Position numbers and translations under genes: made by a program. Below are positions 1-7,159 of a stretch of DNA of 32,936 nt, piece after piece (position 1 is the stretch's first letter; every line of letters starts with the position of its first letter). The notes under the pieces are model-generated. The model was not told the DNA's origin. It saw nothing but the letters and a program-made list of their open reading frames with translations, and did not search any database. The stretch is from Streptosporangiaceae bacterium (GTDB lineage: Bacteria > Actinomycetota > Actinomycetes > Streptosporangiales > Streptosporangiaceae), in NCBI GenBank assembly GCA_025935815.1, contig JAICUO010000008.1:1-32936 (forward strand), written 5' to 3'.

Positions 1-293
1 GCCCGCAGCGCCCGGAAGATGTACTCATCCAGCCCGAAGTTCGTCAAGATCACCACGCGGACCCCGGCCAGCCGCTCGTCGGTGACGATCTGCCGGGTGG
101 CCTCGATGCCGTCGACGACCGGCATCTGGATGTCGACCAGCGCGATGTCCGGGCAGTGCTGGGCGGCGAGCGCGACGGCCTGCTTTCCGTCGGCCGCCTC
201 GCCGACGACCTCGATGTCGTCCTCGGCCTCCAGCAGCGCCCGGATGCCGCTGCGGATCAGCGCCTGGTCGTCAGCCAGCAAGACCCTGATCAT
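1..293 (-). CDS. NarL/LuxR-family response regulator, N-terminal part (cut by window edge)
   Basis: The first 97 codons of a response regulator are read leftwards off the window edge. The translation begins MIRVLLADDQALIRSGIR and contains the receiver-domain acidic pair D8-D9 and the expected phosphoacceptor Asp54 in ALVDIQMP, followed by the conserved ILTNFGLDEY segment. The C-terminal LuxR DNA-binding helix-turn-helix lies outside the window. The ATG overlaps the stop of the upstream kinase gene (ATGA, 290-293), so the two are translationally coupled and form a cognate pair. By family it is phosphorylated by that kinase and acts as a transcription factor. Its targets cannot be read here, but the divergent oxidase/exporter genes starting at 1344 are the obvious candidates. 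Confidence 0.95.
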   Translation of the reverse strand, partial: MIRVLLADDQALIRSGIRALLEAEDDIEVVGEAADGKQAVALAAQHCPDIALVDIQMPVVDGIEATRQIVTDERLAGVRVVILTNFGLDEYIFRALR

Positions 294-1144
294 GACGGCA
301 TCGGCACCGGGATCTCGACCCGTACCCGGAATCCGCCATCCGCCAGCGGCCCGGCGTGCAGCCGGCCGCCGAGCGCCGACACCCGCTCGCGCATGCCGAT
401 GAGGCCAAGCCCGAGGCCTGGCGCTTGGTTCGCGTGGTCGCCGTTGAGTGACTCACCGCGCGCGACCGGGCGGGAGCCGTCGCCGTCGTCGTCGACCTCC
501 ACGGTCAGCGTGTCCGTCTCGTAGGCGAGCCGCACGCTGGCGCGGGCAGTGTTTCCGCAAGGGGTGTTTCCGGGAGCGGTGTTTCCGCCGGCGCTGCCGG
601 CGTGCCGGCTGACGTTGGTGAGGGCCTCCTGCACGATCCGGTAGGCCGCCTGGTCCACGTCCGGCGGCAGCGGCCGGGCGGTGCCGGTCACGGTCACGAT
701 GACGGGCTGGCCCGCCGCGCGAGTCCGGGAGATCAGGCTGTCCAGGTGGGCCAGGCCGCTGCCGTCGCCGTCCTCGGCGGCGCGCAGCACGCCGAGGGTC
801 GCGCGCAGTTCCCGGGCGGCGTCGGCGCCGGCCTCCTCGATCGCCAGCAGGGCGGGCGGCACCTCCTCGCCGCGCTTGCGGGCCAGGTGCACCGCGACGC
901 CCGCCTGGACCTGGATCACCGAGATGCTGTGGGTCAGCGAGTCATGCAGTTCGCGGGCGATCCGCAGCCGCTCCTCCACGGCCCGGCGGCGGGCCACCTC
1001 GTCGCGGGTCCGCTCCGCCTCCCGCGCCCGCTGCTCCACCTCGCGGATGTGCACCTGCCACATCCGGAAGGTCACCGCCATGACGCCGGCCGAGATGAGC
1101 CATCCGGCCGCGTAGAACCGTCGCCAGCCCCGATCCGTGCGCAT
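290..1144 (-). CDS. Short sensor histidine kinase (HisKA_3/HATPase_c, NarL family)
   Basis: This 284-residue kinase would phosphorylate the regulator encoded directly downstream. It has one hydrophobic segment (about residues 10-28), a charged coiled-coil linker (about 30-58), the HisKA_3 box IARELHDSLTHS with phospho-accepting His67, and an HATPase region with the N-box (ALTNVSRHA), a DDDGDG element and the GLGLIGMRERV G-box. Relatives usually carry four or more membrane helices before the kinase core and are near 380-420 residues, so this is a shortened sensor. A TAG stop in frame at 1154-1156 rules out an upstream extension. An odd insert, GNT repeated three times at five-residue spacing, follows the N-box and is encoded by three 15-bp tandem units (549-593). 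The downstream regulator overlaps by 4 bases. Confidence 0.93.
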   Translation of the reverse strand: MRTDRGWRRFYAAGWLISAGVMAVTFRMWQVHIREVEQRAREAERTRDEVARRRAVEERLRIARELHDSLTHSISVIQVQAGVAVHLARKRGEEVPPALLAIEEAGADAARELRATLGVLRAAEDGDGSGLAHLDSLISRTRAAGQPVIVTVTGTARPLPPDVDQAAYRIVQEALTNVSRHAGSAGGNTAPGNTPCGNTARASVRLAYETDTLTVEVDDDGDGSRPVARGESLNGDHANQAPGLGLGLIGMRERVSALGGRLHAGPLADGGFRVRVEIPVPMPS

Positions 1145-1157
1145 GGTTCGAGACTAC

Positions 1158-1221
1158 GCGCCCGGCGGCCGGGCGCATCCTCCCCCGGGACCAATTGCCG
1201 GCTACTCCCGGCGTAGTAGCC
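1158..1221. promoter_or_regulatory. Inverted repeats in the kinase/oxidase divergent intergenic region
   Basis: Two inverted repeats sit in the 199-bp gap between the divergent kinase (1144) and oxidase (1344). The first is GCGCCCGGC-G-GCCGGGCGC (1158-1176, perfect 9-bp arms). The second is GGCTACT-8 bp-AGTAGCC (1200-1221, perfect 7-bp arms). The second has the size and form of a dimeric NarL-type regulator site. Binding is inferred, not shown, and the first repeat may simply be GC-rich hairpin sequence. Confidence 0.4.
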
Positions 1222-1343
1222 CGGCGGCCGCCCCATCCACGCTGACCAGGAATAACTCGCTTCCGTGGCACGACGACGGGGTCCCGGTGGCCCCGGCACG
1301 ATCGGTGAGGTCAGTTCAGGAGCCGGCCGGAAGGAAGTTCAAG

Positions 1344-2714
1344 ATGTTCTCGCGTACTGATGTGCTGATGGCCGGGGAGGTCCTCACGCCCGGCCAGGAC
1401 GGCTACGACGAGGCCGCGGCCACCGTGTTCGCGACGGGCGCGCCCGACCTCGTGGTCCGGCCGCGCGACGCCCGCGGGGTGGCCGCCGCCCTGGACTATG
1501 CGCGCGCGGCCCGCATGCCGGTGTCGGTGCGGTCCGGCGGCCATAGCCCGGCCGGGCACAGCACCAGTGACGGCGGCATGGTCATCGACCTGCGATACCT
1601 GCGCGGGGTGCGGATCGTTGACCGCGACGCTCGCCGCGTCCGCGTCGGGGCGGGCGCGACCTGGGGAGCGGTCGCCGCGACCTTGCAGCCGGCCGGGCTG
1701 GCGCTGACCGCCGGCGACACCGCCAGCGTCGGGGTTGGCGGGCTCACGCTGGCCGGCGGCATCGGCTGGATGGTCCGCCGCCACGGGCTGGCCATCGACG
1801 CGGTCACCGGGGCCGAGGTGGTCACCGCGGACGGGCAGGCAGTCCGCGCGAACGTCACCGAGCACCCGGACCTGCTGTGGGCGCTGCGCGGCGGGGGCGG
1901 CAACTTCGGCGTCGTGGTCAGCCTCGACTTCACCGCCCAGCCGGTCGCCGCCGTGCACTACGGCGCGATCACCTACCGGCTCGATGAACTGCACGTGCCG
2001 ACGCTGATCAGCGGCTGGCAGGACCGGATGCGCGCCAGCGATGAGAGCCTCACCACCGCCCTCACCCTGGTGCCCGTGATGGGGCAGCCGACCCTGGCCA
2101 TGCTGCGGTGCTGCTACGCCAGCGCCGACCCGGCCGCCGCGGCGACGGCCCTCGAACCGTTCCGGCGGCTGGCGCCGGTTGCCGCCGATGAGATCCGGGT
2201 CGTCCCCTACGCCGGGGTGCTGGAGGAGGCCCGCATGCCACCCGGCGTGCAGATGCAGGTGCGCAACGCCTTGTTCCGGTCACTGGACGACGAGCGGGCC
2301 ACGGCCATCGCCAGGCTGTTCGGCGAGGGAGTCGCGGTGGAACTTCGCAGCCTGGGCGGGGCGTTCGGGCGGGTCCCGGCCGACGCGACCGCCTTCGCGC
2401 ACCGCGACGCCACGGTCTTGCTGGTGGCCGGGACGATGCTGCCGGCCGGCGTCGCGCCGGAGGTGGCCGATGAGGCGCTGGCCGGCTGGCCCGCGCTCGC
2501 GGCCCGCGCCAGCGGCGCCTACACGGGGTTCCTGGGCCCGGCGACCGACGCCGACATCGCGGCGGCCTACCCCGCGGCGACCTACCAGCGGCTCGCCGCG
2601 GTCAAGCGGCGGTACGACCCCGGCAACGTTTTCGCCCGCAATCACAACATCCGCCCGGCCGGCGCCGGCCTCGCGCCCGCCGGATCATCCGCGGTCCCGT
2701 CCGCGGGCGCCTGA
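1344..2714 (+). CDS. FAD-linked oxidase of the berberine-bridge (BBE) family
   Basis: The 456-residue protein is a PCMH-type FAD-binding oxidase with a C-terminal BBE element. It shows the flavin-linking VRSGGHS motif (His67), the GVGGLTLAGGIGW pyrophosphate-binding loop, LLWALRGGGGNFGVV, and the terminal YDPGNVFARNHNI motif. Members oxidise alcohols, sugars or secondary metabolites with O2. The substrate cannot be told here. Bicovalent members carry a Cys about 60 residues after the His; here that position is Ala127 (T-A-S-V-G-V-G), so only the histidyl link is expected. The start is the ATG at 1344, with GGAAGGAAG seven bases upstream. A longer frame back to 1137 would overlap the divergent kinase and encodes no domain. 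No signal peptide is evident. The exporter gene follows at once, with its ribosome site overlapping this stop. Confidence 0.9.
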   Translation: MFSRTDVLMAGEVLTPGQDGYDEAAATVFATGAPDLVVRPRDARGVAAALDYARAARMPVSVRSGGHSPAGHSTSDGGMVIDLRYLRGVRIVDRDARRVRVGAGATWGAVAATLQPAGLALTAGDTASVGVGGLTLAGGIGWMVRRHGLAIDAVTGAEVVTADGQAVRANVTEHPDLLWALRGGGGNFGVVVSLDFTAQPVAAVHYGAITYRLDELHVPTLISGWQDRMRASDESLTTALTLVPVMGQPTLAMLRCCYASADPAAAATALEPFRRLAPVAADEIRVVPYAGVLEEARMPPGVQMQVRNALFRSLDDERATAIARLFGEGVAVELRSLGGAFGRVPADATAFAHRDATVLLVAGTMLPAGVAPEVADEALAGWPALAARASGAYTGFLGPATDADIAAAYPAATYQRLAAVKRRYDPGNVFARNHNIRPAGAGLAPAGSSAVPSAGA

Positions 2715-2725
2715 AAGGGATGGTC

Positions 2726-4249
2726 ATGTCACCGCTGGAATCACCGGACCTCGTCACCCGGGAGGCCGCGGCCGGCACCGCGGGCGGCCGCCGTCAGACC
2801 GTGGCGCTGCTGGTCATCGCGACCGCGCAGCTCATCGTGGTGCTCGACTCGACCATTGTCAACGTTGCCCTGCCGCACATCCAGCGGGCGCTCGGGTTCT
2901 CCGGCAGCGGCCTGGAGTGGGTGGTGAACGCGTACGCGCTGGCGTTCGGCGGGCTGCTGCTGCTCGGGGGGCGGATGGGTGACCTGCTCGGCCGCCGCCG
3001 GATGTTCATCGGCGGCCTGCTGCTGTTCACCGCCGCCTCCCTGGCCGGCGGGTTCGCCACCTCCCAGGCCTGGCTGCTGGCGGCCCGGGTAGTCCAGGGC
3101 GCGGGCGGCGCCGTCATCGCGCCGGCCGCCCTGTCGCTGATCGCGACCACGTTCCCCGAGGGACCACCGCGCAGCCGGGCGATGGGCGTGTACGCCGCGA
3201 TGAGCGTGGCCGGGGGCGCGGGCGGGCTGCTGGCCGGGGGGCTGCTCGTCACGTATGCCTCCTGGCGGTGGGTGCTGTTCGTCAACGTGCCCATCGGCAT
3301 CTTCGCCGCGCTCGCCGCCCGGATGGTGCTCCCGTCGGTCGCGCGCCGGGCGGGCCGGTTCGATCTGCCGGGCGCGGTCACCTCCGGCGGCGGCATCGCC
3401 GCCTTGGTCTACGGCCTGTCCAACGCCCCGACCAGCCCGGATGGCACGTCCCACTGGGGGGACGCGAAGGTGGTGGCGGCGCTGGCGGCCGCCGCCGCGC
3501 TGCTCGCCGCGTTCGCGTTCATCGAGGCACGGAGCCGGCACGCGCTGCTGCCGGTGCGGCTGCTGCGAAACCGGGACCGCCTCGGCGCCTACCTGATCAT
3601 GCTGGGCGTGGGCACGGCCATCTTCGGCGTGTTCTTCTTCCTCACGCTGTTCGTCCAGGACGTATGGGGCTACTCGGCCCTGCGGGCGGGGGTCGCCTTC
3701 TTGCCGCTCACCGCGGCGGTGCTGGCGTCGGCGGGCGCTGCCAGCGCGCTGGTCCCCCGCATCGGGGCGCGCCCGCTGCTGGTGACCGGCGCGGCGGCCT
3801 GCGCCGGCGGCCTGTTCTGGCTGTCACGGGTGACCGAGCAGGCCACGTACGCGGGCGGGCTGCTGGGCCCGATCCTGGTCATCGGGGCCGGGCTGGGGCT
3901 GCTGTTCGTCCCGCTGCCGCTCGTCAGCCTGGCCCGGGTGAGCGACGCCGACACCGGGGTGGCCTCCAGCCTGCTCAATACGGGGCAGCAGGTCGGCGGC
4001 TCCATCGGCCTGGCCGTGCTGGGCACCGTGGCCTGGACGGTGGTCGCCGACACGGCCCGTGCCCACGCGGCCGCGCCTGCGGGGGCCGCGGCCGCCCGAG
4101 CCGCGACAACAGCAGCCGGGCGGGCGGCGGCCTACCAGCACGCGCTGGCAGCCGGCTTCGACCGCGCCTTCGCGGTCGCGGCCGCCATCTCGGTCCTGCT
4201 GCTGGTGACCGCCATCACGGCGATCCGCATCCGCCGCGCCGACCTTTAG
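2726..4249 (+). CDS. DHA2-family MFS drug/metabolite exporter (EmrB/QacA type)
   Basis: This is a proton-driven inner-membrane exporter of about 507 residues with roughly 14 hydrophobic helices. It shows the DHA2 signature near helix 1 (LDSTIVNVALPHIQRAL), the motif-A loop GGRMGDLLGRRRMF, and helix-5 motif-C-like sequence GAGGLLAGGLL. Two start codons lie close together (2720 and 2726). AAAGGG at 2715-2719 abuts the first and is correctly spaced for the second, so 2726 is preferred. Only a few bases separate it from the FAD oxidase stop, so the pair is one operon, plausibly oxidising and exporting or detoxifying the same compound (inference). The C-terminal region has an Ala-rich loop (about 440-465) before the last helix. 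The stop overlaps the convergent SDR stop by 4 bases. Confidence 0.93.
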   Translation: MSPLESPDLVTREAAAGTAGGRRQTVALLVIATAQLIVVLDSTIVNVALPHIQRALGFSGSGLEWVVNAYALAFGGLLLLGGRMGDLLGRRRMFIGGLLLFTAASLAGGFATSQAWLLAARVVQGAGGAVIAPAALSLIATTFPEGPPRSRAMGVYAAMSVAGGAGGLLAGGLLVTYASWRWVLFVNVPIGIFAALAARMVLPSVARRAGRFDLPGAVTSGGGIAALVYGLSNAPTSPDGTSHWGDAKVVAALAAAAALLAAFAFIEARSRHALLPVRLLRNRDRLGAYLIMLGVGTAIFGVFFFLTLFVQDVWGYSALRAGVAFLPLTAAVLASAGAASALVPRIGARPLLVTGAAACAGGLFWLSRVTEQATYAGGLLGPILVIGAGLGLLFVPLPLVSLARVSDADTGVASSLLNTGQQVGGSIGLAVLGTVAWTVVADTARAHAAAPAGAAAARAATTAAGRAAAYQHALAAGFDRAFAVAAAISVLLLVTAITAIRIRRADL

Positions 4250-5013
4250 AGCGGGGTAACGTAAGCCCCGGCGATCCCGCCATCGACCAGGAAGGTGCTG
4301 GCGGTCATGAAGGAGGAGTCGTCGCTCGCGAGGAACGCCACCGCGGCGGCGATCTCGTCGGCCTCGGCGAACCGGCCCATCGGGATGTGCACGAGCCGGC
4401 GAGCGGCGCGCTCGGGGTCCTTGGCGAACAGCTCCTGCAGCAGCGGGGTGTTCACCGGCCCGGGGCACAGCGCGTTGACCCGGATCCCCTCGCGCGCGAA
4501 CTGCACGCCGAGCTCCCGCGACATCGCCAGCACCCCGCCCTTGGACGCGGTGTAGGAGATCTGCGAGGTCGCGGCGCCCATCGTCGCGACGAAGGACGCG
4601 GTGTTGATGATGGAGCCCTTGCCGCGCGCCCGCATGTGCCCGATCGCGTACTTGCAGCACAGGTAGACGCTGGTCAGGTTGACCTCCTGCACGCGCTTCC
4701 AGGCGTCCAGCCCGGTCACCAGGATCGAGTCGTCTTCCGGCGGGGAGATCCCGGCGTTGTTGAAGGCGATGTCCAGGCGGCCGTACGTGGCCACCGTGGT
4801 GGCGAACATCGCCTCCACCGCGCGCTCGTCGGTCACGTCGGCCTGCACGAACAGCCCGCCGACCTCGGCGGCGGCCTTCTCACCGGACGCGGGGTCCACG
4901 TCGGCGCAGACCACGCGGGCGCCCTCGGCGGCCAGCCGGCGGGCACTGGCCAGCCCGATCCCACTGCCGGCTCCGGTGATGTCGGCGACCCGGCCGTCCA
5001 GGCGATTGCTCAT
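4246..5013 (-). CDS. Short-chain dehydrogenase/reductase, probable NAD-dependent
   Basis: This is a classical 255-residue SDR. The Rossmann motif TGAGSGIG is at about residues 14-21. An acidic residue after beta-2 (VVCADVDP) favours NAD(H) over NADP(H). NNAG and the catalytic Ser140, Tyr154 and Lys158 (SYTASK) are all present. It ends the minus-strand amine-catabolism operon, and its ATG overlaps the aldehyde dehydrogenase stop (ATGA, 5010-5013). Family members act as alcohol dehydrogenases or oxoacyl reductases. Because the operon has a gamma-glutamyl ligase, aldehyde dehydrogenase and hydrolase but no amine oxidase, this enzyme is a good candidate for oxidising a gamma-glutamylated amino alcohol to the aldehyde (inference). 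Confidence 0.92.
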   Translation of the reverse strand: MSNRLDGRVADITGAGSGIGLASARRLAAEGARVVCADVDPASGEKAAAEVGGLFVQADVTDERAVEAMFATTVATYGRLDIAFNNAGISPPEDDSILVTGLDAWKRVQEVNLTSVYLCCKYAIGHMRARGKGSIINTASFVATMGAATSQISYTASKGGVLAMSRELGVQFAREGIRVNALCPGPVNTPLLQELFAKDPERAARRLVHIPMGRFAEADEIAAAVAFLASDDSSFMTASTFLVDGGIAGAYVTPL

Positions 5014-6398
5014 GAGTTGTTCCCCGAAGTAGAGATGAACACGTTCTTGGTCTCGGTGAAGGCGTCGAGCGCGTCCGGGCCGAGCTCGCGGCCGAGGCCG
5101 GATTGCTTGAACCCGCCGAACGGCGTTGAGTACCGCACCGAGGAGTGGGAGTTGACCGAGAGGTTGCCGGCCTGGACGCCGCGCGCGACCCGCAGGCCCC
5201 GGCCGAGGTCGCGGGTCCAGATCGACCCCGACAGGCCGTACTCGGTGTCGTTGGCGATCCGCACCGCCTCGTCCTCGTCGCGGAAGGGCACGACGGTCAG
5301 CACCGGGCCGAAGATCTCCTCCCGGAAGGCGGCCGAGTCGCGGCCGACGGGGGCCAGGACCGTGGGCGGGAACCAGAACCCGGAGCCGGACGGCGCCGTG
5401 CCGCGGAACGCGACCGGCGCGTCGTCGGGCACGTACCGGGCGACGCTGGCCCGCTGCTCGGCTGAGATCAGCGGTCCCATCTCCGCGGACTCATCGAGCA
5501 GGTCACCGACCCGGACCCCGCGCACCGCGGGTTCCAGGAGCGCCATGAACTCATCGAACGCGGACTGCTCGACCAGGATCCGGGACCGGGCGCAGCAGTC
5601 CTGCCCGGCGTTGTCGAACGCCGCGTAGGGGGCGCTGGCGGCGGCGGCGGCCAGGTCGCAGTCGGCGAACACGATGTTGGCGCTCTTGCCGCCGAGCTCC
5701 AGCGTCACCCGCTTCACCTGGGCGGCGCAGCCGGCCATGATCTGCTGGCCGACGACGGTGGCCCCGGTGAAGGCGATCTTGCGGACCGCCGGGTGCTCGA
5801 TGAAACGCCGGCCGACGACGGCGCCCCGCCCGGGGATGACCTGGAAGACGCCGTCCGGGATCCCCGCCTGGGCGGCGAGCTCGCCCAGGCGGATGGCGGT
5901 GAGCGGCGTGAGCTCGGCGGGCTTGAGCACCACCGTGTTCCCGGCGGCGAGTGCGGGGGCCAGCGACCAGCCGGCGATCGGCATCGGGAAGTTCCACGGC
6001 ACGATCACCCCGACCACGCCGAGCGGCTCCTTGAAGGTGACGTCGATCCCGCCCGCGACCGGAATCTGGCGGCCGAAGTTCCGCTCGGGCGCGGCACTGT
6101 AGTACTCGAGCACGTCACGGACGTTGCCCGCCTCCCAGCGGGCGTTGCTGATCGTGTGCCCGGCGTTGGCGACCTCGGTCGCCGCCAGGTTCTCGCGGTC
6201 GGCGTCAACGGCGGCGGCGAACGCCCGCAGCAGCCGCGCGCGGTCGGCTGGCGCCACCGCGCGCCAGCCATCATAGGCCCGCGCGGCCCGCTCGATCGCG
6301 GCGTCGGCCTCGGCGGTTCCGGCGTATTCGACCTTGGCGACTACCTCCTCGGTGGCCGGGTTGACCACCGAGTGCGGGTACGGTTGGGCGCTGGTCAT
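5010..6398 (-). CDS. Aldehyde dehydrogenase (PuuC-like)
   Basis: This 462-residue NAD(P)-dependent aldehyde dehydrogenase carries the catalytic Glu234 in LELGGK and the nucleophile Cys268 in NAGQDC, 34 residues apart as in the family, plus PWNFPMPI and the C-terminal PFGGFKQSGLGRE cofactor and tail motifs. In the operon it would oxidise the gamma-glutamyl aldehyde to the acid. The start is the ATG at 6398, with AAAGGAG eight bases upstream and a 4-base overlap (ATGA) with the hydrolase stop. A frame extending to 6560 runs inside the hydrolase gene and is rejected. Cys269 follows the catalytic Cys, a common variation. Exact substrate is unknown: gamma-glutamyl-aminobutyraldehyde if the amine is putrescine, a shorter aldehyde if it is an amino alcohol. 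Confidence 0.94.
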   Translation of the reverse strand: MTSAQPYPHSVVNPATEEVVAKVEYAGTAEADAAIERAARAYDGWRAVAPADRARLLRAFAAAVDADRENLAATEVANAGHTISNARWEAGNVRDVLEYYSAAPERNFGRQIPVAGGIDVTFKEPLGVVGVIVPWNFPMPIAGWSLAPALAAGNTVVLKPAELTPLTAIRLGELAAQAGIPDGVFQVIPGRGAVVGRRFIEHPAVRKIAFTGATVVGQQIMAGCAAQVKRVTLELGGKSANIVFADCDLAAAAASAPYAAFDNAGQDCCARSRILVEQSAFDEFMALLEPAVRGVRVGDLLDESAEMGPLISAEQRASVARYVPDDAPVAFRGTAPSGSGFWFPPTVLAPVGRDSAAFREEIFGPVLTVVPFRDEDEAVRIANDTEYGLSGSIWTRDLGRGLRVARGVQAGNLSVNSHSSVRYSTPFGGFKQSGLGRELGPDALDAFTETKNVFISTSGNNS

Positions 6399-7159
6399 GC
6401 GGCGCTCCTTTCGCGCGGGGTCGCGCGGGCGGCCGCCACGAGCGCCTCGAACAGGCGCCCGCTGGCGGGACTGGACGGATCGGCCTCCGGGTGCCACTGG
6501 ACCCCGAAGGCGAAACGGTGACCCGTCAGCTCGATCGCCTCGAGCGTCTCGTCGCCGCACCAGGCCACCGGCAGCAGGTCGCGGCCGAGCTCGGCGACCG
6601 CCTGATGGTGGTAGCAGCGGACCGCCACGGTGGCAGCGCTCGCGTTAATGCCGAGGATCGCGGCCAGGCGGCTGTCGCCGCGGACCCGGACCTCGCGGCG
6701 GCCGAAGATCGCCGGGGCCGGCTGGTGCCCGGTTTCGCCGAGCGTGTCCGGCAGGTGCTGCGTCAGCGCGCCGCCCTGGGCGATGTTGAGCAGCTGCATC
6801 CCCCGGCAGATGCCGAGAACGGGGGTGTCGTGGGCCAGTGCCGCGGCCAGGAGTGCGAGCTCCCAGGAATCGCGCGAGTCGTTCGGAGTACCGGTGAGCG
6901 GATGGGGGTCGGCGCCGTAGCAGCCGGGATTGAGGTCGGGCCCGCCGGAGAGCACCAGGCCATCGAGGGCCTCGACGGCCTCGACGGCGCCGTCCTCCTG
7001 GGGCGGCAGCAGCACGGCGAGGCCGCCGGCCCGGGTCACCGCGGTGACGTACGCCTGCGGGATGAGCGCGGCGGGCTGATGCCACACGCCCCACGCCGCC
7101 TCGTCGAGGTAGCTGCTGATCCCGATCAGCGGACGACTGGTCGGCGGACGGCTGGTCAT
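6395..7159 (-). CDS. Gamma-glutamyl amide hydrolase (PuuD-like, peptidase C26)
   Basis: This 254-residue class-I glutamine-amidotransferase-like hydrolase has the nucleophile Cys118 in the elbow GICRGMQLLN, and His223 and Glu225 in VQWHPE, giving a complete triad. GLVLSGGPDLNP is the conserved oxyanion/glycine segment. PuuD-family enzymes split a gamma-glutamyl amide to glutamate plus the free amino acid, the last step of the gamma-glutamylated polyamine route. It overlaps the glutamine-synthetase-like gene upstream (ATGA, 7156-7159) and the aldehyde dehydrogenase downstream (ATGA, 6395-6398). Continuous coupling implies fixed stoichiometry in the cytoplasm. Function within the family is well supported; the precise amide is not. 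Confidence 0.93.
   Translation of the reverse strand: MTSRPPTSRPLIGISSYLDEAAWGVWHQPAALIPQAYVTAVTRAGGLAVLLPPQEDGAVEAVEALDGLVLSGGPDLNPGCYGADPHPLTGTPNDSRDSWELALLAAALAHDTPVLGICRGMQLLNIAQGGALTQHLPDTLGETGHQPAPAIFGRREVRVRGDSRLAAILGINASAATVAVRCYHHQAVAELGRDLLPVAWCGDETLEAIELTGHRFAFGVQWHPEADPSSPASGRLFEALVAAARATPRERSAA

Noticed and set aside
1344-2714. FAD oxidase as the missing PuuB amine oxidase
   Set aside because: It has PCMH/BBE motifs, not the DAO fold of PuuB, and belongs to a separate, oppositely oriented unit with an exporter.
3268-5628. Open frame of 786 codons on the plus strand
   Set aside because: It runs out of frame through the exporter gene and then antisense to the SDR and aldehyde dehydrogenase genes. 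Its translation is Arg/Gly/Pro-rich and shows no domain.
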